A stretch of 6,666 nt of DNA from Deltaproteobacteria bacterium. Its GTDB lineage: Bacteria > Myxococcota_A > UBA9160 > SZUA-336. This document shows positions 1 to 6,229 of this stretch, piece by piece. Numbering within the stretch: position 1 is the stretch's first letter; every line of letters begins with the position of its first letter. The notes beneath the pieces were generated by a model, which saw only the letters and a list, made by a program, of their open reading frames with translations, was not told the DNA's origin and searched no databases. The translations under genes and the position numbers were made by a program. The stretch is from positions 1 to 6,666 of the forward strand of contig DAOUZG010000105.1 of the NCBI GenBank assembly GCA_030665705.1, given 5' to 3'.

Positions 1-225
1 CACGAGGTCCTGCAGCATCTCGAGGTCCCTCGAATTGACGACGGACGGGTCGATATTCAGGCGGACCAGCTCGAGCCGCCCGTTCGCTTCCGCGGTGACC
101 ATGCCGCCTCCGACGGTAGCCTCCACCATCCGGTGTCGGAGTCTTTCCTGCGCCTCGGCGAGGCGGCCCTGGATCTGCTGCGCCTGCTTGAGCAGAGCCG
201 AGAGGTCGAAGGGGGGCTGGCTCAC
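1..225 (-). CDS. ybaB: YbaB/EbfC family nucleoid-associated protein (partial, N-terminal 75 codons)
   Basis: YbaB/EbfC proteins are small homodimeric DNA-binding proteins of about 100-110 residues that associate with the nucleoid. The gene starts with GTG at 225 and runs off the left edge, so about two-thirds of the protein is visible. The N-terminus has the family's hydrophobic/glutamine-rich helix (FDLSALLKQAQQIQGRL, from residue 6). It is followed by the hallmark strand (VEATVGGGMVTAEANGR, residues 34-50) and LELVRLNIDPSVV (51-63), where the family has its beta-strand core. The GTG overlaps the dnaX TGA as GTGA, which implies translational coupling, and the dnaX-ybaB pair is one of the most conserved bacterial gene neighbourhoods, often followed by recR. 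The AGGAGGAG stretch just upstream of the GTG, inside the end of dnaX, is a good ribosome binding site. The identification is confident; the C-terminus cannot be checked. Confidence 0.93.
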   Translation of the reverse strand, partial: MSQPPFDLSALLKQAQQIQGRLAEAQERLRHRMVEATVGGGMVTAEANGRLELVRLNIDPSVVNSRDLEMLQDLV

Positions 226-1667
226 GGCTCCTCCTCGGGAAATTCGATGGACTGCAGCTCGGCGTCGAAGAGATCGATGACGCGCCGTACCGCCGGGTGA
301 GACTTCGTCTCCTGACGGATCTGCGCGAGCTTCTCGGGGTCCCGCCGGCGCGTCGCCGCGCTTCGGGCTCCCTCGCTGCGCGGGGTCGTCGACCGGGTCG
401 ACGACCCCGGCCGCCGCGCGGAGCCCTTCGACGAGCGGGACGATCCTTCGGTCCGCCGACCCGAGCCGCTCGGAGAATCGGGTGGGCCCCCCGATGGGCG
501 GGGGGGGCCTCCGGGCCCGGCGGGAGGTCTGCCCCCGAGATTCTCGAGACGCCGGAGGAGATCCGCGATCGACTCCGAAGCGGGAAGGGTCGCCATGCGT
601 ACGACGGCCATCTCGACCACGTGGTCGGGGTGCTGTGCGAAGGCCAGTTCCTGAGCCCGTGACTGGAGCACCCGGAATAGCCGATCCAGCGCCTCGGGGT
701 CTTGGGGTTGCGCCCGGCTCCGGATCTCCTCGACCTCGTCGGGAGCCGCGTCGATTAGCTCCGTGGGATCCTCAACAAGGCGCGCGATGGTGAGGTTCCG
801 AATCTCCTCGAGGAGGCTCCCCACGAGGCGGGCGGGGTCGATCCCCTTCTCGAGCGCGCGACGGACCGCACGAAGCGCCTCGCTCGGATCGCGTGCGAGC
901 ACGGGGTCGAGGATGTCGCGCAGAATCCGTCGGTCGATCAGGTCGAGGATAGCGATCGCGTCGTCCTCCCGAATGGAGGGGCCGAGTCCGCTCACGAGTC
1001 GGTCGAGGAGCGTCAGCGCGTCCCGCAGGCTCCCGTCGGCCTCACGGACGAGCGCGCGCAGAACCCCTTCGGGCAGCTCCATCGACTCGCTGCTCGCGAT
1101 CTCTCGGAGACGGGAGAGCAGTTCGGCGGGGCCGAGCCTCTTCAGATCGAACCACTGAACCCGTGAAAGCACCGTCTGCGGAATTTTGCGCGGATCGGTC
1201 GTCGCGAAGATGAAGAGGCTCCGGGGCGGCGGCTCCTCGAGGGTCTTGAGGAGCGCGTTAAATGCCGCCTGGGAAAGCATGTGAACCTCATCGATGATGA
1301 AGATCCGATGCTTCCCCGGAGCGGCCGCATAGCGGATGCTCTCGCGGATCTCGCGAACGTTTTCGACTCCGGTGTGGCTCGCGGCGTCGATCTCCTGAAC
1401 GTCCATCGACCGGGAGGCACCGATCTCCTGACAGGGTGCGCACCGACCGCACGGCTTTTCAGTTGGACCCTCGTCGCAGTTCAGGCACTTCGCGAGAATG
1501 CGCGCGATCGAGGTCTTCCCGACCCCGCGGGGGCCAGCGAGAAGGATCGCGTGGGGGAGCCGCTCAGACTTGAGCGCGTTGCGCAGCGTCACGGTGACGT
1601 GCTGCTGCCCGGCGACCTCGTCGAACGTCTGCGGCCGCCACCGCCGCGCCAGGACCTGATAGCTCAT
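222..1667 (-). CDS. dnaX: DNA polymerase III subunit gamma/tau (clamp loader ATPase)
   Basis: This is the 481-residue ATPase of the replicative clamp loader, which opens and loads the sliding clamp in the cytoplasm. Seen in the sequence: a canonical N-terminus (SYQVLARRWRPQTFDEVAGQ); Walker A GPRGVGKTS at 45-53; zinc-module cysteines at 64, 73, 76 and 79, the same positions as in the E. coli protein; Walker B IFIIDEVHM at 122-130; sensor 1 ATTDPRKIPQT at 155-165; and sensor 2 GSLRDAL at 212-218. The arginine-finger motif normally read as Ser-Arg-Cys is Ser-Arg-Val here (168-170), keeping the arginine. Residues 230-365 fit the collar domain. A Pro/Gly/Ser/Arg-rich linker spans about 376-442 and is followed by a short conserved tail (HPAVRRVIDLFDAEL, 457-471). 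The protein is shorter than E. coli tau (643 residues) but resembles the short form of many non-enteric bacteria. The ATG lies about 54 bases downstream of the SRP RNA, with only a weak GAG as ribosome site. Confidence 0.97.
   Translation of the reverse strand: MSYQVLARRWRPQTFDEVAGQQHVTVTLRNALKSERLPHAILLAGPRGVGKTSIARILAKCLNCDEGPTEKPCGRCAPCQEIGASRSMDVQEIDAASHTGVENVREIRESIRYAAAPGKHRIFIIDEVHMLSQAAFNALLKTLEEPPPRSLFIFATTDPRKIPQTVLSRVQWFDLKRLGPAELLSRLREIASSESMELPEGVLRALVREADGSLRDALTLLDRLVSGLGPSIREDDAIAILDLIDRRILRDILDPVLARDPSEALRAVRRALEKGIDPARLVGSLLEEIRNLTIARLVEDPTELIDAAPDEVEEIRSRAQPQDPEALDRLFRVLQSRAQELAFAQHPDHVVEMAVVRMATLPASESIADLLRRLENLGGRPPAGPGGPPRPSGGPPDSPSGSGRRTEGSSRSSKGSARRPGSSTRSTTPRSEGARSAATRRRDPEKLAQIRQETKSHPAVRRVIDLFDAELQSIEFPEEEP
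381..409. repeat. Perfect 29-bp inverted repeat inside dnaX linker
   Basis: The arm CGGGGTCGTCGACC (381-394) is followed by one base (395) and then its exact reverse complement (396-409), giving a perfect 14+1+14 palindrome. As minus-strand mRNA it can fold into about 12 bp of stem with a 5-base loop. It lies in the dnaX linker, encoding a Ser/Thr/Arg/Pro-rich piece (GSSTRSTTP on the minus strand). I see no second copy in the window. Its function is unknown: it may be an RNA hairpin within the dnaX-ybaB message, a protein-binding site, or chance in a permissive linker. Confidence 0.85.
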
Positions 1668-1680
1668 GAGGATCTCGCAG

Positions 1681-1706
1681 TTTAAGGGCGGGCGCGCGCC
1701 CGGCCC
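1681..1706 (-). terminator. GC-rich hairpin between SRP RNA and dnaX (weak terminator candidate)
   Basis: On the minus strand, a GGG/CCC outer pairing and the self-complementary CGGGCGCGCGCCCG (1689-1702) form a stem just 3' of the SRP RNA, followed by TTAAA rather than a real T-tract. It could partly terminate or process the SRP RNA ahead of dnaX. Without a run of T residues it is not a convincing intrinsic terminator, and read-through into dnaX remains possible. Confidence 0.35.
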
Positions 1707-1721
1707 TCCGCAGGGAAGCCA

Positions 1722-1847
1722 GTCCCCGGCGGTGATCGCTGGGCGACCCCGACCACCTGGAACCGTCCGCTACCGCTGCTTCCTTCCGGACCTGACGGGG
1801 TTTGCAGGGGCTCCACCGGCCGGGACCCAGCGATCACCGCCGGGGAC
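1722..1847 (-). ncRNA. ffs: Signal recognition particle RNA, small bacterial 4.5S type
   Basis: This RNA is the scaffold of the signal recognition particle: it binds the Ffh M domain and helps deliver ribosomes making membrane proteins to FtsY. The minus strand carries the near-invariant domain IV core GTCAGGTCCGGAAGGAAGCA (plus positions 1777-1796). Its GGAA tetraloop is closed by UCC/GGA, with the conserved internal loops and a CCG/CGG helix around it. The ends form a perfect helix: 1722-1743 is the exact reverse complement of 1826-1847 (22 bp). The roughly 126-nt hairpin has no room for an Alu domain, so it is the small form found in most Gram-negative bacteria (E. coli 4.5S is 114 nt). 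Exact ends are inferred from the pairing; a candidate promoter places the 5' end near 1850. SRP RNA next to dnaX is a recurrent arrangement. The identity is very confident, the ends good to a few bases. Confidence 0.96.
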
Positions 1848-1857
1848 CGACCCGACC

Positions 1858-1887
1858 AATCTAGCCCTCCGGGCAGGGGGGCGTAAA
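1858..1887 (-). promoter_or_regulatory. Candidate sigma-70-like promoter of the SRP RNA
   Basis: On the minus strand, TTTACG (plus 1882-1887) and TAGATT (plus 1858-1863) are separated by 18 bp. They are partial matches to the -35 and -10 consensus. A start about 7 bases past the -10 would fall near 1850, almost exactly at the 5' end of the SRP RNA helix. The spacer contains a small GCCC-TCC-GGGC inverted repeat (1864-1874). The -35 lies in the short gap after the M20 peptidase stop codon. The fit in position raises confidence above what the hexamers alone would give. Confidence 0.55.
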
Positions 1888-1905
1888 GCACGGCGACTCG
1901 GAAGA

Positions 1906-3219
1906 TTACTCCCTCGCACAGCCGGGCGAGGCTCGGCGAATCAGGCGCCGCAGGAACACCGCAGTCAGGGCCGTACGCTCAGGGAGGCTCGGGAGCCACA
2001 CGAACTCCCTCTCGGTATGGCTCTCCCCACCTCGAGGACCCATCGAGTCGAGCGTCGGAAGACCCTGGGCTCCGGTCAGCGAGCCGTCGGTGCCCCCTCC
2101 CGCGTGGACCGAGGAGGGCAGCATCACGCCGAGGTCCCGTCCGACCTCGGCGTGCCGATCGAGCAGAGCATCGACCCGCTCGGTCGCTACTTTCGGGGGC
2201 CGGTGCAGCGTCCCCCAGAGCTGTGTTCGGGTTCCCTCGACGAAGGCTGTCTCGGCGATCTTCTCGACCGCAGCCTCGATCTCCCGGCCCAGCTCGGGCG
2301 TGTCGTAGCGCACGTCGATCCAGGCCTCCGCGTTGTCCGGGACGATGTTGCGCTTCGTACCTCCCCGAACCGTTCCGACGTTGACGGTGACGCCTCGCTC
2401 GTAGTCGGAGAGCTTCTCGAGCCGCACGACCTTCTCCGCCAGCTCGCGGACCGCGCTGCGCCCCTCCCGGTGCGCGCTTCCGGCGTGAGCGGCAACCCCC
2501 TCCACCTTGAGATGGAACTGCCCGAGACCGCGTCGCGAGCGGACGAGTGCGCCGCTGGAGTGGGCCGACTCGAAGACGAACCCGCAGTCTGCTCGCTGCG
2601 CCTCGGCCTCCACCCGGGGGCGCGAGCCCAGCGATCCGATCTCCTCATCACTGTTCAGGAGCACCGTGATCGAGGCGGCGTCCAAGTCTCCGCTCTCCCG
2701 GAGCGCGCGCAGCGTCTCGAACAGGACGATGAGCCCCCCCTTCATATCGACCACGCCGGGGCCGTAGGCACGGTGCGAATCTCCGGGGTCGAGACGAAAG
2801 GCCTGAAAGGGCGAGTCCTCCTCGAAGACCGTGTCGAGGTGGCCGATCAGGAGCAGGCGAGGGCCTGGTTCTTCACGGGCGGATCCGGCTCTTCGAGCGA
2901 CGATCAGGGGACCCGTTCGGGCACTGCTTCGTTCGGGAAGCTCCAGCGTGACCCCATCTTCACTCTGCACCTCGAAGCCCAGCTCGCCGAGCTCGGCCCC
3001 GAGGATCGAGGCAAACCGCTCGAGCCCGTCCGTATTCCACGTCCCGGTATTGATGTCGACCCAGCGTTTCAGCGTCTCGACCATGGCCGGGCGACGCTCG
3101 TACACGCGATCGCGTAAGGATCGCTCGGGCTCGTCGAGGTCGCCCCGTGCAGGGCGACCGCCCGCAAGAACGACGAGTGTGACGAGACACAGCACGCCCG
3201 AAGATCCGAACCGTCCCAT
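1906..3219 (-). CDS. Secreted M20 family metallopeptidase, glutamate carboxypeptidase (CPG2)-like
   Basis: The protein (437 residues from the chosen ATG) matches the M20 dizinc exopeptidases closest to carboxypeptidase G2, which cleave C-terminal glutamate or related amino-acid amides. Numbered from that ATG, the metal/catalytic set is complete: HLDTV with His127 and Asp129, bridging Asp158 in VVDMKGG, catalytic Glu192 and metal Glu193 in NSDEEIGS, Glu217 in FESAH, and His401 in GESHTE. The dimerisation-domain hallmark HAGSAHREGRSA is at 245-256. The N-terminus is a Sec-type signal peptide (hydrophobic SSGVLCLVTLVVLAGG, then PARG before DLDEP), so the enzyme is exported to the periplasm or outside. 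I chose ATG at 3219 over an in-frame TTG at 3261 because it follows GGGAAGGG and puts the signal peptide at the very N-terminus. The gene lies 97 bp downstream of the sulfatase on the same strand and may be cotranscribed with it. The true substrate is unknown. Confidence 0.9.
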   Translation of the reverse strand: MGRFGSSGVLCLVTLVVLAGGRPARGDLDEPERSLRDRVYERRPAMVETLKRWVDINTGTWNTDGLERFASILGAELGELGFEVQSEDGVTLELPERSSARTGPLIVARRAGSAREEPGPRLLLIGHLDTVFEEDSPFQAFRLDPGDSHRAYGPGVVDMKGGLIVLFETLRALRESGDLDAASITVLLNSDEEIGSLGSRPRVEAEAQRADCGFVFESAHSSGALVRSRRGLGQFHLKVEGVAAHAGSAHREGRSAVRELAEKVVRLEKLSDYERGVTVNVGTVRGGTKRNIVPDNAEAWIDVRYDTPELGREIEAAVEKIAETAFVEGTRTQLWGTLHRPPKVATERVDALLDRHAEVGRDLGVMLPSSVHAGGGTDGSLTGAQGLPTLDSMGPRGGESHTEREFVWLPSLPERTALTAVFLRRLIRRASPGCARE

Positions 3220-3236
3220 CGCCCTTCCCACAATGG

Positions 3237-3259
3237 CCCCGGGAAAGTGCCTCCCGGGC
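3237..3259. repeat. Small hairpin in the leader of the M20 peptidase gene
   Basis: CCCGGGA (3238-3244) and TCCCGGG (3252-3258) form a 7-bp perfect stem with a 7-base loop, about 19 bases upstream of the chosen M20 start and within the gap after the sulfatase gene. No T-run follows on the minus strand, so it is not a clear terminator. It might affect read-through from the sulfatase gene or initiation of the peptidase, or mean nothing. Confidence 0.35.
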
Positions 3260-3316
3260 AACCCCGCGGATTCTCCAGGTGGCGCCCGCTTCGGTCAACC
3301 GGGTCTTGATGGATCG

Positions 3317-4804
3317 CTATTCGGCGAGGTAGCCGAGCTCGCCGAGGCGCTCGATCGCCTCCTCCGAGAGGATCACGGGCTCCGTCTGAATCGCGAGCAG
3401 GTCCGCGAATGTGGCCTCCGCCTTCTCCCTGAGCGCCGCTGCGCGCTCGGGCCGCTGCCTCGAGAGGTCGGAGGTCATTCGAGGGTCCGCGGCGATGCCG
3501 TAAAGCTCCACGTCGCCGCCGCTGCTCCAGACCAGCGCCTCGTCACCAACGCGGTAGAGGTTCCACGCGTGTTGGAGCCGGCCTCCGATCAGACGCGCCC
3601 AGACGTCGTCAGGCCACGCCGCTGCGACAATCGGGCCCGGACGGGGCTTGCCGTGGATCACGGGAATGAGCGAGCCGGGAAGGGAGTCGATTCCCGCGAG
3701 CTCGAGCAGCGTAGGGTAGAGATCGTGCAGCTGCACCGGAGTGCCGACGCGAACCCCCACGGGCAGGCGTCCGGGTGCCGCAATCATCAGGGGAACCGAG
3801 ACCAGCTCGGGGTAGACACTTCCGCGGTGCTCGATCAGTCCGCGCTCCCCGAAAAGCTCCCCGTGGTCCGAGGTGACCACCACGATGCTGTCCGGCCGCT
3901 TCTCGGCCCACCGCTCGAACACGACCCCGAAGAGCCGATCCACGAGGGACACTTCCCCGTCATAGAGGTCCAGGAGCAGCTCGAAGCCCTCGGGGGGAAT
4001 CTCGAGCTTTCCGAGGAGGTAACGTTGAACCCCGTTGGCATCGTGTCCCTCGACGCGCTTCGAGAGGTGAACCCCTGGAGGCTCACCATCGAAGAGGTAC
4101 GGGCGGAGCCAGTCGGGTGCGGTGTCGGGCTGCAGTGCCTTGCGGTGCTTCTCGACCCACGGCGCACCCGTTGCGTTGAACGGACCATGGGGGAGCATCA
4201 GGTTGAGGAAGAGAAAGAGCGGCTCCCCGCGCTCCTCCCGCAGGAGATCCTGGGCCGCGGCGACAACGGCGAAATCGTCGTCGAGCACGCGCGCCTCCTC
4301 AAAGCCCCGCACCAGGCCGAGCTCGGGGGAGAGCCATTCGTTTGCCGCGAGCGACACGGTGCGATAGCCGGCCTGCGAGAATCGCTCCGCCAGGGTGGGC
4401 AGGTCCTCCCGCATCCGGGTGGCGTCGATCCCATCGTGGTGGAGCTTCTCGTTCCCGGAGTTCAGGAGCGCGAGGTGGGCACCGTGCACCCAGGGCGGCT
4501 CGCCCGTGAAGAGCGAGGCGTGGCTGGGCCAGGTCCAGGAAGCCGGCGCGGTAACGTCCTCGAAGAGGACCCCACTCTCCTCGGCGAGTGTAGAGAAGTA
4601 GAGGTCGGTCAAACGCTCGTGTCCGTAGGCGGAGAGGCGGTCCGCGCGAACCGTGTCGAGCACGACCAGGAGCACATCCGGGTGATCCGGAGTCTCGAGT
4701 TGGACGGCGCACGAGGCCCCGGCAATGCCGATCGCCAGCACCGCAGCTTTCAGAGGCAAGAAATGCCAAAGGGCGAGGCTTCGAATCGGAATTCGCTCTC
4801 TCAC
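3317..4804 (-). CDS. Exported sulfatase-family hydrolase (alkaline phosphatase superfamily) with Thr at nucleophile position
   Basis: This is an arylsulfatase-like enzyme of the alkaline phosphatase superfamily (495 residues from GTG at 4804). Numbered from that start, metal-site elements are the strand VLLVVLDTVRADR (Asp50) and VTSDHGELFGERG (Asp313, His314); LPHGP (His206) and EHRGS (His326) are also conserved. The nucleophile segment, normally Cys/Ser-x-Pro-x-Arg and the formylglycine site, reads TWPSHASLFTG at 91-101. Thr91 replaces Cys/Ser and His95 replaces Arg, so formylglycine maturation is not possible. Such proteins may be phosphoesterases or sulfatase relatives. The C-terminus ends RLGELGYL, a common ending in this branch. 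A hydrophobic segment (about 12-30) ending in GASCA suggests a signal peptide or weak lipobox, so export is likely. GTG 4804 was preferred over GTG 4879 because it gives a normal signal peptide and has GAGAG upstream; 4879 would add 25 Arg-rich residues. The substrate is unknown. Confidence 0.87.
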   Translation of the reverse strand: MRERIPIRSLALWHFLPLKAAVLAIGIAGASCAVQLETPDHPDVLLVVLDTVRADRLSAYGHERLTDLYFSTLAEESGVLFEDVTAPASWTWPSHASLFTGEPPWVHGAHLALLNSGNEKLHHDGIDATRMREDLPTLAERFSQAGYRTVSLAANEWLSPELGLVRGFEEARVLDDDFAVVAAAQDLLREERGEPLFLFLNLMLPHGPFNATGAPWVEKHRKALQPDTAPDWLRPYLFDGEPPGVHLSKRVEGHDANGVQRYLLGKLEIPPEGFELLLDLYDGEVSLVDRLFGVVFERWAEKRPDSIVVVTSDHGELFGERGLIEHRGSVYPELVSVPLMIAAPGRLPVGVRVGTPVQLHDLYPTLLELAGIDSLPGSLIPVIHGKPRPGPIVAAAWPDDVWARLIGGRLQHAWNLYRVGDEALVWSSGGDVELYGIAADPRMTSDLSRQRPERAAALREKAEATFADLLAIQTEPVILSEEAIERLGELGYLAE

Positions 4805-4968
4805 GGCTCTCGGCAGGCCTATCGTCCCGGAGCGAACGCACTTGAGCGTTCTCCGGACTCTGGGGGAATCGCGCGACACCCAGCGCCCATCGCCGCCAGC
4901 GCGTGGGCGTGTCTCGTGCGGGTCGGCCAGACCCCGTCGGTCGATCGCTCTCCGGGCTAGAACCCCTC
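4805..4968. other. Short gap between DUF3592 gene and sulfatase gene
   Basis: These 164 bases (or 89 if the sulfatase starts at 4879) hold a small GGGTC-GGCCA-GACCC stem (4922-4936) without a T-run, so no intrinsic terminator is recognisable. I see no clear -35/-10 pair for the sulfatase gene and no small gene with a convincing ribosome site. Confidence 0.4.
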
Positions 4969-5409
4969 TCAGAACTCGACGATCCCGAGCAGCGACAGGA
5001 CGGCAACCACGAGGAGGCCGCAGGCGACCAGCGTCATGAACTTCGCCCCCTCCGCTGTGCGCTCGAGACAGGCGGTGGCCGGGTTCGAAGAATCGTAGAA
5101 GACCTCGACCTGCGATCCGACGGGGTAGCGCTCGCAGCGCTCCCCCGCGCGCTTTCGGGTCGTCGCCACCGTTCCTCCGATAGAGAGGACGTTCGACTGG
5201 TACTCGCGATCCACCTTGTAGGTGTACTCGATCCGGGCCTCATAGCCCGACTGACCGTACCGGCGCGCGCTCACCACCTCGGACCGCGTGACCGTTCCGC
5301 TCGTCGATGGCCAGTACCCGCTCTGTTGCGTTCGCGCGAGGACCCGCTGAGAGTAGACCAGGAGCGCGATGCCGACCCCGAACAGCGCCACCGTAACGAG
5401 ATCGGCCAC
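4969..5409 (-). CDS. DUF3592 domain membrane protein
   Basis: This 146-residue protein has two membrane helices (about residues 4-20 and 123-143) flanking a beta-rich, probably extracytoplasmic or membrane-proximal domain. The middle matches the DUF3592 pattern: WPSTSGTVTRSEV (33-45), an EARIEYTYKVDREYQSN strand pair (57-73), then YPVGSQVEVFYDSSNPATACL (95-115). Its biochemical role is unknown, as for the whole family. The start is a GTG four bases after the SDR stop codon, so the gene is almost certainly cotranscribed and probably translationally coupled with the SDR; the ribosome site is weak, which fits coupling. Nothing in the sequence links its function to the SDR beyond this spacing. 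The family assignment is confident from the motif order and topology. Confidence 0.85.
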   Translation of the reverse strand: MADLVTVALFGVGIALLVYSQRVLARTQQSGYWPSTSGTVTRSEVVSARRYGQSGYEARIEYTYKVDREYQSNVLSIGGTVATTRKRAGERCERYPVGSQVEVFYDSSNPATACLERTAEGAKFMTLVACGLLVVAVLSLLGIVEF

Positions 5410-5413
5410 GGCG

Positions 5414-6229
5414 TCACGCGGGTTCTTCGATCTCCGAGATCACCGCGTCGGCCTCCTCATCGGTATAGGTCGCCCTCCACATCTCGCCGCCATCGACCAC
5501 GTAGGTCTCGCCGTGGCAGTAGGCGCCGGCTGGGCTCGCGAGGAGGAGCGCCATCCCGGCAATGTGCTCGGGCTCGGCGCACATTCGCAGCATGTTTTGG
5601 GGGAAACCCTTCTTCTCGAAGTGCTCGACGAGCGGTGCGGCCATCTCCGTGCGAACCAGTCCGGGGCAGATGCAGACGCTTCGGATCCCGTCCTGGGCCC
5701 ACTCCTGGGCCATCTGTCCGCTCACGATGTTGAGAGCGGCTTTGGACGCACTGTACGCACCGACGTAGGGATCGGGTTTAAGGCCGCCGTTGGAGGAGAT
5801 GTTGATCACCACACCGCTGCCCTTCGCCTTCATCGCCGGATGGCAGAGCTGGGCCAGGTAGATCGCTGCCCAGGTGTTCGTCTTCATGATCCTCTCGAAG
5901 TGCTCGTAGGTGAGGTGAGCCAGACCGCACGGCTCGGCGCCCCCGACGTTGTTGACCAGGATGTCGACGTCACCCAACTCGGAGCATACGGTCTCGTGCA
6001 GCTTCTTGAGGGCTGCATCCGAGTACACGTCGGTGGGCACCGCAACGCATCGACGACCCGTCGCTTCAAGCTCCTTGCGGGTTGCCTCGAGCGCTTGGAC
6101 ACCCCTCGCGCTAATCGCCACGTCGGCGCCATGCTCGGCAAAGGCCAGAGCAATCGCACGGCCAATCCCCTTGGAACCGCCCGTGACCAGGGCGACCTTG
6201 CCCTCGAGCGAGAAGTCCACGATCGACAT
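5414..6229 (-). CDS. SDR family NAD(P)-dependent oxidoreductase
   Basis: This is a classical short-chain dehydrogenase/reductase of 271 residues, a cytoplasmic enzyme that oxidises or reduces a hydroxyl/carbonyl substrate with a nicotinamide cofactor. Visible motifs: cofactor glycine motif TGGSKGIG (16-23), TDV (66-68), NNVG (93-96, the usual NNAG with Val), catalytic Asn118, Ser146, and the YxxxK pair Tyr159/Lys163 in GAYSASK, then PGLVRTEM (189-196) and the C-terminal YVVDGGEMW (243-251). The SAR ending at Arg42 after the second strand is compatible with NADP(H), which is inference. A tail of about 20 acidic residues follows the usual end of the fold. The ATG at 6229 is well set by AGGAGG six bases upstream (plus 6236-6241). 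The gene is first of a two-gene unit with the DUF3592 gene and is divergent from the PLP-enzyme gene. The substrate cannot be read from the sequence. Confidence 0.93.
   Translation of the reverse strand: MSIVDFSLEGKVALVTGGSKGIGRAIALAFAEHGADVAISARGVQALEATRKELEATGRRCVAVPTDVYSDAALKKLHETVCSELGDVDILVNNVGGAEPCGLAHLTYEHFERIMKTNTWAAIYLAQLCHPAMKAKGSGVVINISSNGGLKPDPYVGAYSASKAALNIVSGQMAQEWAQDGIRSVCICPGLVRTEMAAPLVEHFEKKGFPQNMLRMCAEPEHIAGMALLLASPAGAYCHGETYVVDGGEMWRATYTDEEADAVISEIEEPA

Noticed and set aside
222..560. Classic programmed frameshift making a short gamma form of DnaX
   Set aside because: There is no A-rich slippery heptamer, and neither alternative frame meets a stop soon after the C8 run, so a truncated gamma would not result.
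1666..3117. Long plus-strand open frame (483 codons) covering the SRP RNA and the M20 gene
   Set aside because: It is antisense to a complete M20 peptidase with all catalytic residues and to the SRP RNA; its translation has no recognisable domain and the frame is expected in GC-rich DNA.
3220..3261. Longer M20 peptidase from TTG at 3261
   Set aside because: It would place 14 residues ahead of a good signal peptide, uses a rarer start codon with a distant GGAG, and includes the hairpin; ATG 3219 has a closer purine-rich ribosome site.
4922..4936. GGGTC-GGCCA-GACCC hairpin as a terminator
   Set aside because: The stem is only five pairs and no T-run follows on either strand.
2831..4960. Very long plus-strand open frame (709 codons)
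   Set aside because: It lies antisense to the M20 and sulfatase genes, has low-complexity Arg/Pro/Glu composition and no domain; it is a codon-bias shadow of the real genes.
4299..5006. Minus-strand open frame of 235 codons overlapping the sulfatase start in another frame
   Set aside because: It is Arg/Gly-rich without domains and conflicts with the sulfatase metal-site and nucleophile motifs, which are in the other frame.
4903..5733. Plus-strand open frame opposite the DUF3592 and SDR genes
   Set aside because: The Arg/Ser/Pro-rich translation has no motif and the opposite strand encodes two clearly recognisable proteins.
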